Shown: positions 8,731 through 16,375 of the stretch, one piece after another
Layout: each line of letters opens with the position of its first letter
Numbering within the stretch: position 1 is the stretch's first letter
NCBI GenBank assembly: GCA_028693705.1
Contig: JAQUUX010000006.1
Location: 1 to 57,387 of the forward strand
Source: Lachnospiraceae bacterium
Lineage (GTDB): Bacteria; Bacillota; Clostridia; Lachnospirales; Lachnospiraceae
Direction: 5' to 3'
DNA: 57,387 nt
Position numbers and translations under genes: made by a program
The notes under the pieces: model-generated
The model's input: the letters and a program-made list of their open reading frames with translations, nothing else
Databases searched by the model: none
What the model was told of the DNA's origin: nothing

Positions 8731-9978
8731 TTGTTACATGACAACGACATGATCTTTGCAGAAAATCAGTATTATGAAATGGATAGTTATAAGACGAAAC
8801 GAAACAATAATGTTTTGGTGGTAGGAACATCGGGAAGTGGCAAAACCAGAAATATTGTAGCCCCTAACCTGTTGCAGGCAACAGGAAGTTATATTGTTTC
8901 CGACCCAAAGGGGAACCTTCATCGAAAATACAAAAAATATCTGGAGAATAAAGGATATGTTGTGAAAAAAGTAGATTTTGTTCATCCGGAAGAATCTATT
9001 GGATATAATCCGTTAGCCTATGTTCACAGTGAACAGGATGTTTTAAAACTTGCTAGGTTACTTACGGATATCAGCAGTTCTATGAATGACAAGTTTTGGG
9101 ATCTGGCTACAGAACTGCTATTTTCATCGGTAATTTCTTTTGTATGGGAAGGATGCAGAAATGATGAAAAGAACCTTACTTCGGTACAAAAACTGATAGC
9201 TGCCTGTCAGGTGCAGGAGGATGGCGCAAATGAAGTGAATGTATTGGATCAGATCATGGAAAATGCAAGAGAAGATAATCCGGACAGCTTTTCGGTAAGA
9301 CAGTACGACAAGTTTCGTATTGCGGCATCCAGAACATTGAAGTCCATACTGATTACAGTAAATTCCAAAATAGGAGTTCTCGATACAAGAGCAATACAAA
9401 AAATGCTGAGAAGCGATATGGTAAATTTCGCTTCCATAGGAAAAAGAAAAACAGCGGTATTTGTTGTGGTATCGGATACGGAACGTTCCATGGATATTCT
9501 GGCTAATCTGTTCTTTTCACAGGCAATAAATGAACTTTGTAAATTTGCAGACGAACGGTGCAGTGACAGAGATAACAGATTGCCGGTAGATGTACGTTTC
9601 ATCCTGGATGATTTTGCAACAAATGTAACAATAGCAGAATTTCCAAGAATGATTTCATCTATAAGATCCAGAGGAATCTCGGCAATGCTGATGATCCAGT
9701 CTGAAGGCCAGCTGGTCAATACCTATGGACATGACGCCAAAACGATTATTGGAAATTGTGATAACTACCTGTATCTGGGTGGAAATGACATTAATACAGC
9801 ACAGGAAGTGGCAAGGCGTTGTGATGTATCATTGAAGAAAATTCTAAATATGCCTGTGGGAACCTGTTGGATATTTCGAAGAGGGCAGGAAGCAATTAAT
9901 GCTAAATTGTTTGACCTGGAGAAATATGAAGACATTAAAAATAAAATAGAAAATAAAGAACAGAAGGAGGAACGATGA
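8731..9978 (+). CDS. Soluble VirD4/TraG-like hexameric ATPase
   Basis: This 415-residue protein is related to type IV coupling proteins. The Walker A is GTSGSGKT (residues 32-39), followed by the family's DPKGNL motif (58-63). A Walker B-type FILDDF (Asp293-Asp294) and a TraM-recognition-like region FPRMISSIRSRGISAMLMIQS (304-324) are also present. Known VirD4/TraG proteins carry N-terminal membrane helices before Walker A; here only about 30 polar residues precede it, so it looks cytoplasmic. The Walker B has Asp-Asp where Asp-Glu is more common. The start is TTG 8731, with GGAGG at 8719-8723. Its stop overlaps the ClpP-like gene start (ATGA). No relaxase, VirB4 or other conjugation gene is nearby. 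Role unknown; a substrate translocase for the adjacent protease is an inference. Confidence 0.85.
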   Translation: MLHDNDMIFAENQYYEMDSYKTKRNNNVLVVGTSGSGKTRNIVAPNLLQATGSYIVSDPKGNLHRKYKKYLENKGYVVKKVDFVHPEESIGYNPLAYVHSEQDVLKLARLLTDISSSMNDKFWDLATELLFSSVISFVWEGCRNDEKNLTSVQKLIAACQVQEDGANEVNVLDQIMENAREDNPDSFSVRQYDKFRIAASRTLKSILITVNSKIGVLDTRAIQKMLRSDMVNFASIGKRKTAVFVVVSDTERSMDILANLFFSQAINELCKFADERCSDRDNRLPVDVRFILDDFATNVTIAEFPRMISSIRSRGISAMLMIQSEGQLVNTYGHDAKTIIGNCDNYLYLGGNDINTAQEVARRCDVSLKKILNMPVGTCWIFRRGQEAINAKLFDLEKYEDIKNKIENKEQKEER

Positions 9979-10571
9979 TGAATATAATAACCTGGAATCC
10001 CTGTGTAGAAGTAGAATCAGCAAATGGGACAAGAGAGGTAAGCTTATATACAAGGCAACTGATGAATCGAAATGTTTTTATACAGGGTGAGATCAATGCT
10101 GAACTTGCAAATAATATTATGACGCAACTCATGTATCTGGCAAAGGAAAGCGATGAAGAAATAAATATTTTCATCAATAGCAATGGCGGAGAGGTGACGA
10201 GCGGATTGCTGATCTATGATCTGATCCGGGAGATCAAAACACCTGTTAATATGTATTGTACAGGGATGGCAGCCAGCATGGCAGCAGTACTTCTGGCGGG
10301 AGGTCAGAAAGGAAGACGTTTTATCCTGCCTCATTCCAAGACGATGATTCACGAACCGCTTATCGCGGGCGGTGTCGGAGGATCAGCATCTTCTATTAAG
10401 ACAATTTCTACTTCTATTCTGGAAACAAAGGATATCATAAGCGGGATATGGGCAAAGCATACCGGAAAAACGATAGAAGAAATAAACGAAGCTACAGCTT
10501 TTGATAACTACATGAATGCAGAGGAAAGTGTAAAGTTTGGCCTCTGCGATGCAATCAAGGTTCCGCTGTAG
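9975..10571 (+). CDS. ClpP-like serine protease paired with the VirD4-like ATPase
   Basis: This is a 198-residue protein of the ClpP/crotonase fold (peptidase S14). The catalytic triad is intact: Ser101 in GMAASMA, His126 in MIHEP and Asp177 in FDNYM. The oligomerisation and substrate-strand motif NSNGGEVTSGLLIYDLI is also present. The N-terminus differs from housekeeping ClpP, carrying about 20 extra unusual residues. The start is ATG 9975 or 9978, after AAGGAGG at 9964-9970; the first overlaps the ATPase stop, so translation is coupled. No ClpX, ClpA or ClpC gene accompanies it; the only ATPase in the operon is VirD4-like. It may be a barrel protease fed by that ATPase, or a peptidase for a fixed target. 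Function is inferred. Confidence 0.88.
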   Translation: MMNIITWNPCVEVESANGTREVSLYTRQLMNRNVFIQGEINAELANNIMTQLMYLAKESDEEINIFINSNGGEVTSGLLIYDLIREIKTPVNMYCTGMAASMAAVLLAGGQKGRRFILPHSKTMIHEPLIAGGVGGSASSIKTISTSILETKDIISGIWAKHTGKTIEEINEATAFDNYMNAEESVKFGLCDAIKVPL

Positions 10572-10592
10572 CGGGAGGACGCTTACGTATCC

Positions 10593-10619
10593 AGAGGACA
10601 CTTATGTGTCCTCTTGTTT
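10593..10619 (+). terminator. Intrinsic terminator of the VirD4-ClpP operon
   Basis: AGAGGACAC (10593-10601) pairs perfectly with GTGTCCTCT (10606-10614) over a TTAT loop, followed by TGTTTT. It starts 22 bases after the ClpP-like stop and overlaps the 3' end of the convergent AraC gene. A promoter-to-terminator unit therefore encloses just three genes. Confidence 0.82.
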
Positions 10620-11426
10620 TCTATACTCCCTTGGGGAAACTCCAAAATGATTTCTAAATACATCTCCAAAATAATTACTGCCGGTGAAACCACACTGCAG
10701 GGCAATTTCATTAATAGGAAGATTTGACTCGCGTAACATGGCAGAAGCCTGTTTCAATCGGATGTGATTCAAGTATTCTTTGAAGCCAAGTCCGGTTAAT
10801 TCCTTGAAACGCTTTGAAAAATAGGTAGGAGTCAGTCCTGCTACATTTGCTACATCCTCCAGGTTCAGATCCTGTGTGAAGTTACTGGTAATGTATTTGG
10901 CAGCAGCTTCCAGAGCCTGTTCTGCATCAGAAGATTCCCGTTCTTCTGTAACGGCAGTACAGTTTTCTTTTAAGAAAATAACCAGTTCCTGGAATAAATA
11001 ATGAATTTTCAGATCTGCCACTTCATCATGAAGACTAAATTCAGCATGAAGTCTTAGCATACGTTCCTGTACGCCGGGCTGCACCTGGGCAGAAGCATGG
11101 AAAAACTTGGGCTTTAGCAAAGTATCCTTCGTAACGGAAAAACATTTGAATACCTTATAATCAATTTTATCCGGTGAAAAGTAAATGACACATCTGTCAT
11201 GAAAACCTTTCGCATCGTAAGCACTTCTGTGATGATCTCCCGGAGGTACTAACAGGAAATCACCTTTCTTCATATGATATACCTGATCGTGCAGGAAATA
11301 CCTGCATTCGCCCTCCCACATATAGTACAATTCATAATAATCATGAACATGGGGATCTGGCTGTTTGTGGGATGCTGTTCGTCGCTTTTTGTCGATACAG
11401 AACCCGTTTCTCAATCGGTTATCCAT
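10602..11426 (-). CDS. AraC-family regulator of the pectin locus
   Basis: This 274-residue regulator has an N-terminal cupin sugar-sensing domain (about 15-110, with HVHDYYELYYMWEGECRYFL and a KKGDFLLVPPGDHH motif). Its C-terminal double helix-turn-helix (about 170-270) contains LEDVANVAGLTPTYFSKRFKELTG and the FGVSPREYR signature. It is divergent from the GH105 gene; AAGGAG before ATG 11426 supports the start. By position it should activate the GH105, ABC transporter and GH28 genes in response to unsaturated galacturonides. It resembles the second AraC protein at 20.5-21.4 kb, so the pair probably arose by duplication. Confidence 0.92.
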   Translation of the reverse strand: MDNRLRNGFCIDKKRRTASHKQPDPHVHDYYELYYMWEGECRYFLHDQVYHMKKGDFLLVPPGDHHRSAYDAKGFHDRCVIYFSPDKIDYKVFKCFSVTKDTLLKPKFFHASAQVQPGVQERMLRLHAEFSLHDEVADLKIHYLFQELVIFLKENCTAVTEERESSDAEQALEAAAKYITSNFTQDLNLEDVANVAGLTPTYFSKRFKELTGLGFKEYLNHIRLKQASAMLRESNLPINEIALQCGFTGSNYFGDVFRNHFGVSPREYRKQEDT

Positions 11427-11443
11427 CTTGTAACTCCTTCCTT

Positions 11444-11574
11444 TTTGTGCATATTATCTGTTTTTACTATATAAATGAAAAAAGAACTGTGAATAATTTT
11501 ACAGTGATATTTTTGGTAAAAATGCACAAATACAGACTTTTTGTGTTGTGACATTTTAAATTGTAGCACAAAAA
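11444..11574. promoter_or_regulatory. Repeated TTTGTG half-sites in the AraC/GH105 divergent region
   Basis: TTTGTGCAT (11444-11452) is matched in inverse by ATGCACAAA (11522-11530). A second inverted pair is TTTTTGTG (11538-11545) and CACAAAAA (11567-11574). Four related half-sites between divergent genes are the pattern expected of AraC-family operators. A GH105 promoter should lie just downstream; TAGAAT near 11610 is a possible -10. The binding role is inferred. Confidence 0.45.
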
Positions 11575-11680
11575 AACGGTAAATAAAAGAAAAATCCGTA
11601 TAGTTTCTGTAGAATATACATTTTTTCGGTGTTACGATTTGATCATAAGAAGTGCAAAAGACAGGGAAAAGGAAATTGAG

Positions 11681-12787
11681 ATGGAAATAAACAAAATCGA
11701 CAGTTACATCAGCGAGTTTCTGAATCATTATCAGGATTATCAAACATATTGGAATTATGAAGATGGATGTGTCCTGATGGGATGCAAGCAAATGTATGAA
11801 GTAACCGGTGATGAGAAGTTTTATGAATATCTGATTCATTATTTGAGATCAAGAATAACTGAGGACGGCAACATTCCTTCCTTTAGTACAGAGCAGTTTA
11901 GTATTGACAGTTATAATTGTGGTAAGGTTCTCTTTTATGCTTATGAAAAAGAAAAAGATGAGCGTTACAAAAAAGCACTTGATTTCCATATGGATATGAT
12001 TTCCAAACATCCAAGATGTCAATGCGGTAACTTCTGGCACAAGGAAATTTATCCTAATCAGATTTGGTTAGACGGTTTATATATGGCACAGCCGTTATAT
12101 ATGGAATATGAGACAAAATATAACAAGGATGCACATTATAATGATATTCTAAGCCAGTTTAGAAATGTAAGAAAGTATTTGTTCCAGCCGGAAAAAGGAT
12201 TGTTCTATCATGCATATGATGAAGCAAGAATTCAGCCTTGGGCAGATAAAGTTACCGGCTGTTCTCAGAATTTCTGGAGCAGAGCCGAGGGTTGGTGGCT
12301 GATGGCACTGGTAGATACCATTGAGGCAATGTCTCCTGAAATATATGAACAGTACAGAGAATTGATCAATCTTTATAAAGAAGCAATCCAGGGAATCCTT
12401 GGTTATTGTGATAAACGAACCGGTATGATTTACCAGGTAATTGATAAACCGGAAATCGAAGGTAATTATCTGGAGACTTCTGGAAGTGCCATGACAGCTT
12501 ATGCGATTATGAAAGGCTGCAGACTTGGTATTTTATGTGAAGAGAAATATCGCCGGATCGGCAGGGAACTTTTTGAAAATCTGTGTGATGAAAAGCTAAA
12601 GACAGACGCAGACGGCAATATGAGCCTGACAGGCATTTGCAAAGTAGCAGGTCTTGGCCCGGGAGATAAGAGAAACGGTTCCGTAGAATATTATTTGTCA
12701 GAACCTGTCGTAGCAGATGATGCAAAGGGTGTTGGCCCATTTATGATGGCATATGCCGAGTATCTGAAATCAGAACAGGATCAATAA
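11681..12787 (+). CDS. GH105 unsaturated rhamnogalacturonyl/galacturonyl hydrolase
   Basis: This 368-residue cytoplasmic enzyme of the GH88/GH105 type resembles YteR/YesR. The catalytic motif IWLDGLYMAQP places the general acid at Asp131, and NFWSRAEGWWLMALVD is the second family hallmark. It removes the 4,5-unsaturated uronic acid left by pectate or rhamnogalacturonan lyases. The start is ATG 11681 with AAAAGGA seven bases upstream; a TTG at 11639 lacks a ribosome site. It lies divergent to AraC and ahead of the oligogalacturonide-type importer, so it acts on imported oligomers. Confidence 0.9.
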   Translation: MEINKIDSYISEFLNHYQDYQTYWNYEDGCVLMGCKQMYEVTGDEKFYEYLIHYLRSRITEDGNIPSFSTEQFSIDSYNCGKVLFYAYEKEKDERYKKALDFHMDMISKHPRCQCGNFWHKEIYPNQIWLDGLYMAQPLYMEYETKYNKDAHYNDILSQFRNVRKYLFQPEKGLFYHAYDEARIQPWADKVTGCSQNFWSRAEGWWLMALVDTIEAMSPEIYEQYRELINLYKEAIQGILGYCDKRTGMIYQVIDKPEIEGNYLETSGSAMTAYAIMKGCRLGILCEEKYRRIGRELFENLCDEKLKTDADGNMSLTGICKVAGLGPGDKRNGSVEYYLSEPVVADDAKGVGPFMMAYAEYLKSEQDQ

Positions 12788-12799
12788 TTTGATAGTTTT

Positions 12800-12817
12800 C
12801 CTCTGCGAAAACAGAGG
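12800..12817 (+). other. Short hairpin between GH105 and binding-protein genes
   Basis: CCTCTG (12800-12805) pairs with CAGAGG (12812-12817) across CGAAAA. There is no T-run, so it is a possible processing or stability hairpin rather than a terminator. Confidence 0.4.
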
Positions 12818-12867
12818 TCGAATATAAAAACTATAGCAAAACTATATGAACAAAAGGAGAGGTAAAC

Positions 12868-14241
12868 ATGAAAAAGAAATTATTAAGCGTCAGCTTAGCA
12901 GCAGTTATGGCTTTATCCATGACAGCATGCGGATCTACAGCAGTAGAAGCACCTGCAGAAACACCTGCAGCTACAACAGAAGCAGCAGCTGAAACAACAG
13001 CAGCTACCGAAGCAGCAGGAGATGCAGCAGACTACGAAGAATGTGAAATATCATTTGACTGGTGGGGCGGCGACTCCAGACATGAAGCAACTCTGGCAGC
13101 TATCGAAGCTTTCCAGGCAAAGTACCCGGGAATCACAGTAAAATATAACTATGGTGCTTGGACCGATTATGAGACAGCAAGAGCTCTTGAGTTTCAGTCC
13201 AAAACAGCAGCAGATGTTAACCAGATCAACTTCAACTGGATCGGCGATTATGATGCAGACGGAAGCGTTTTCCTGGATCTGAACACAGTATCTGATACAC
13301 TTGATTTAAGCCAGTGGGGCGATGAATATCTGGATATGATGAAAGATGTAAATGGCGGATTGGCAGCAGTTCCTGTATCTATGACCGGTAGAATTTTCTA
13401 CTGGGATAAGACCACATTTGATGAAGCTGGAATTGAAATTCCTAAGTCTTTAGCTGATTTAAGAGCAGCTGGTAAAACTTTTGCTGAAAAATTAGGCGAT
13501 GACTATTATCCATTAGCTTTAGGGCCATACGATAGAATGATCATGGCTACTTTATATCTGCAGTCTAAATTAGACCAGCCAATCATTGCTGATGGTACAT
13601 TTAACTACACAGAAGAGCAGTTGAAAGATGGTCTTGACTTCATCCAGTCTCTGGAAGACGATCATGTTATTCCTTCACTGGAAACCATCGATGGCGATGC
13701 AGCAGACAGCTTTGATGTAAACGAGAAATTTATCAGCGGTAAATATGCAGGTATCCTGGAATGGGATTCCGCTCCTAAGAAATATGTATCCGCTCTTGGC
13801 GATGCACGTGAATTAGTAGTTGGTGAAGAGTTTACTGATTTTGGTGGAAAATCCACTGGTGTATTCTACAAAGTATCTATGGCAATGGCAATTTCTACAA
13901 CATGTGAACATCCAAAGGAAGCAGCTATGCTGATCAACTATTTATTAAATGATCCTGAAGGTGTAGCTATCATGGCAACTGAAAGAGGTATTCCTCAGTC
14001 TGAAATCGCTGTAAAGACATTAAGCGACGCAGATGCACTTGATCCATTGATCTTAGAAGCACACAACAAAGTTATGGATTCCGCAGCTTTTGCACTGGAT
14101 CCTAAGTTTGAAGATTCCGGACTTAAGAGCACAGATAACGGTGTTTACAAAGATGCTTTTGATGGTATCAGCTATGGCGATTACACAACAGAAGAAGCAG
14201 CAGGCATCCTGTTTGATGCATTTACAGAAGTTTGCCAGTAA
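12868..14241 (+). CDS. ABC importer binding lipoprotein, likely for oligogalacturonides
   Basis: This is a 457-residue CUT1 solute-binding lipoprotein. The signal peptide MKKKLLSVSLAAVMALSMTA ends at a lipobox with Cys21, followed by a Thr/Ala/Glu-rich linker to about residue 52. The mature domain opens with a YEECEISFDWWGGDSRHEATLAAIEAF segment typical of family 1 sugar-binding proteins. A strong ribosome site (AAGGAGAGG) precedes ATG 12868. It is separated from its permeases by an intrinsic terminator, which should give excess binding protein. The pectin-derived ligand is inferred from the GH105, GH28 and CE8 neighbours. Confidence 0.9.
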   Translation: MKKKLLSVSLAAVMALSMTACGSTAVEAPAETPAATTEAAAETTAATEAAGDAADYEECEISFDWWGGDSRHEATLAAIEAFQAKYPGITVKYNYGAWTDYETARALEFQSKTAADVNQINFNWIGDYDADGSVFLDLNTVSDTLDLSQWGDEYLDMMKDVNGGLAAVPVSMTGRIFYWDKTTFDEAGIEIPKSLADLRAAGKTFAEKLGDDYYPLALGPYDRMIMATLYLQSKLDQPIIADGTFNYTEEQLKDGLDFIQSLEDDHVIPSLETIDGDAADSFDVNEKFISGKYAGILEWDSAPKKYVSALGDARELVVGEEFTDFGGKSTGVFYKVSMAMAISTTCEHPKEAAMLINYLLNDPEGVAIMATERGIPQSEIAVKTLSDADALDPLILEAHNKVMDSAAFALDPKFEDSGLKSTDNGVYKDAFDGISYGDYTTEEAAGILFDAFTEVCQ

Positions 14242-14298
14242 TTTATTGATTAGAAATATGATATAAAATAATAGTAACAAAGTAATAAGTACTTTTAA

Positions 14299-14347
14299 AG
14301 ACCGCCGGAGCAGACCGATCTGATCAGGTCTCCGGTGGTCTTTTTTT
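14299..14347 (+). terminator. Terminator between binding-protein and permease genes
   Basis: AGACCGCCGGAG (14299-14310) pairs with CTCCGGTGGTCT (14330-14341), including one G-T pair, and is followed directly by a T-run. It lies 58 bases after the binding-protein stop. Partial read-through would explain unequal expression of the transporter components. The 258-base gap up to the permease shows no gene, and a separate promoter cannot be excluded. Confidence 0.82.
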
Positions 14348-14498
14348 AAAAAAGATCAGATGAAAAATAAAACAATATTGATAGTAAAATAAATTAGAAA
14401 AAAAGACAAAAAACATTTTTGTTTCTATATAGACAGTACGTTTCGTACAAAAGAAGACTTTACAAGAGAATTTCAAGGGAAAGAGAGGTAAACTGACA

Positions 14499-15383
14499 GT
14501 GAATAAAACACTTAAAAGAAACATGGGACTTCTGTTTATTACACCATGGTTAATTGGTTTTTGTGTATTCAAGTTATATCCATTTGCATCTTCATTGTTT
14601 TACAGTTTTACAGATTATAATTTATTTAAGGGGTTACATGAATTTGGTATTATGAATTATGTAGAAACCCTGACGAAACCAGCGAACCAGAAAGCATTGA
14701 TCGTAACTTTCAAATATGCATTTATGACAGTACCGCTGAAGCTGATCGCTGCATTATTTATTGCATACATACTGAACTTTAAGATCAAAGGCGTTAACTT
14801 CTTTAGAACGGCTTATTATATTCCTTCTATCCTGGGTGGTTCCGTTGCAATTTCCGTATTGTGGAGAGCGTTATTTAAAGATGGTGGATTGATTCAGACC
14901 GGTTGTGCACTGATTGGTATCACGGCACCTAACTTTATGAGTGATCCTAACTGGGCACTATTTATCATCTGTCTGCTTCGTGTATGGCAGTTTGGTTCTT
15001 CCATGGTTATCTTCCTGGCAGCCTTAAAAGGTGTACCACAGGATCTGTATGAAGCAGCATCTATTGACGGTGCCGGTAAATGGAAACAGTTCTTCAGCAT
15101 TACCGTACCGCTGATTACACCGGTTATTTTCTACAACCTGGTAACACAGTTATGTCAGGCATTCCAGGAATTCAACGGACCTTACATTATTACAAAGGGT
15201 GGTCCTAGAAATTCTACAACATTGATTTCCTTATTGATTTACAATAATGCATTCCGTACCTATGATATGGGTCTAGCCAGTGCAATGGCATGGGTATTGT
15301 TCGTCGTATTGATGTTCTTTACCGTAATTGCCTTCTGGAGCCAGAAACATTGGGTATATTATTCAGATGAGGAGGGAAAATAA
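14499..15383 (+). CDS. ABC sugar permease, LplB/UgpA-like
   Basis: This 294-residue membrane protein has a first hydrophobic segment at about residues 10-30 and the ATPase-docking loop EAASIDGA with an ITVP motif near residues 186-205. The start is GTG 14499, preceded by AAAGAGAGG. It is followed three bases later by the second permease. It is part of the pectin-locus CUT1 importer; its ATPase must be encoded elsewhere. Confidence 0.91.
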   Translation: MNKTLKRNMGLLFITPWLIGFCVFKLYPFASSLFYSFTDYNLFKGLHEFGIMNYVETLTKPANQKALIVTFKYAFMTVPLKLIAALFIAYILNFKIKGVNFFRTAYYIPSILGGSVAISVLWRALFKDGGLIQTGCALIGITAPNFMSDPNWALFIICLLRVWQFGSSMVIFLAALKGVPQDLYEAASIDGAGKWKQFFSITVPLITPVIFYNLVTQLCQAFQEFNGPYIITKGGPRNSTTLISLLIYNNAFRTYDMGLASAMAWVLFVVLMFFTVIAFWSQKHWVYYSDEEGK

Positions 15384-15385
15384 GC

Positions 15386-16285
15386 ATGAGCGCAATCGCA
15401 AAAAGTGCAACTGTAAAAGATCCGAATGTAGCAGTTAGAAGAAAAAATGCAATCAGTACCTTCTTTCGCTATTTCATATTGATCATAGTTGGTATATTCA
15501 TGGTATATCCCCTGCTTTGGATGGTAGGTGCTACCTTTAAACCAAACAATGAGATATTCTCAGGTATTGGTCTGATCGCAAAAGAGCCAACAATTTCAGG
15601 TTATGTCAGTTCCATGAAGAGCTACGGCGGAGACATTAATATCTGGAAATCCTTATTGAATACTTTCTCTTATGTTATTCCTAAGGTTGTCTTTACCATT
15701 GTATCAGCTACTGTTACAGCATATGGTTTTGGACGTTTTAAGTTCAAAGGCAGAGATTTCCTGTTTGCCGTTTTGATGGCAACCCTGTTCCTGCCACAGG
15801 TAGTACTGAATGTTCCACAGTATATTTTATTTAACAAATTAGGCTGGGTTGGATCCCAATTATATCTGCCGATCATCGTACCAACTTTGTTCGCATGTGA
15901 TACCTACTTCGTATTCATGCTGGTACAGTTCCTTAGAAACATTCCGAAGGAACTGGAAGAAGCAGCTGAGATTGACGGCTGTAATCCGGTACAGACATTA
16001 GTTAAAATCATTGTACCAATGTTGATGCCTGCGATTGTATCCTGTGCATTATTCCAGTTTATGTGGTCATCCAATGACTTTATGGGACCATTGCTGTATG
16101 TAAATACTCCGGCTAAATATCCGGCAACTATTTTCGTAAAACTGTCCATGGATAGTGATAGCGGATTTGAGTGGAACAGAGTATTGGCAACATCCTTGAT
16201 TTCCATTATGCCATCAATTATCATCTTCTTTGCAGCACAGAATCAGTTCGTAGAAGGTATCTCTGCCGGTGGTGTTAAGGGCTAA
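15386..16285 (+). CDS. ABC sugar permease, YesQ/UgpE-like
   Basis: This 299-residue membrane protein has a hydrophobic first helix (about 27-47) and the docking loop EAAEIDGC with an IIVP motif near residues 192-211. GAGGAGGG lies upstream of ATG 15386. It ends with the GGVKG tail common to this permease class. It is the partner of the preceding permease in the oligogalacturonide-type importer. Confidence 0.91.
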   Translation: MSAIAKSATVKDPNVAVRRKNAISTFFRYFILIIVGIFMVYPLLWMVGATFKPNNEIFSGIGLIAKEPTISGYVSSMKSYGGDINIWKSLLNTFSYVIPKVVFTIVSATVTAYGFGRFKFKGRDFLFAVLMATLFLPQVVLNVPQYILFNKLGWVGSQLYLPIIVPTLFACDTYFVFMLVQFLRNIPKELEEAAEIDGCNPVQTLVKIIVPMLMPAIVSCALFQFMWSSNDFMGPLLYVNTPAKYPATIFVKLSMDSDSGFEWNRVLATSLISIMPSIIIFFAAQNQFVEGISAGGVKG

Positions 16286-16310
16286 ATAATAAAATAACAA
16301 TAAAATAATG

Positions 16311-16342
16311 ATGGAGGGTGTGCTAAACGCCCTCCATTTCGT
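16311..16342 (+). terminator. Hairpin or weak terminator after the permease pair
   Basis: Arms 16311-16321 and 16327-16337 pair over 11 bases with one G-T pair and a GCTAA loop. Only a short TTCGTT follows, so termination may be partial, allowing some read-through into GH28. Confidence 0.6.
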
Positions 16343-16375
16343 TATAATAAGGTTAATTCAATACGGAGGAATTCT

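Noticed and set aside
9249-9719. A 156-residue open frame antisense to the VirD4-like gene
   Set aside because: The plus-strand frame has Walker motifs; the antisense frame has no recognisable features.
8371-10571. Interpretation as part of an integrative conjugative element
   Set aside because: No relaxase, VirB4, integrase or attachment repeats are seen on either side, and a terminator closes the unit after ClpP. It remains an alternative for origin, not for present structure.
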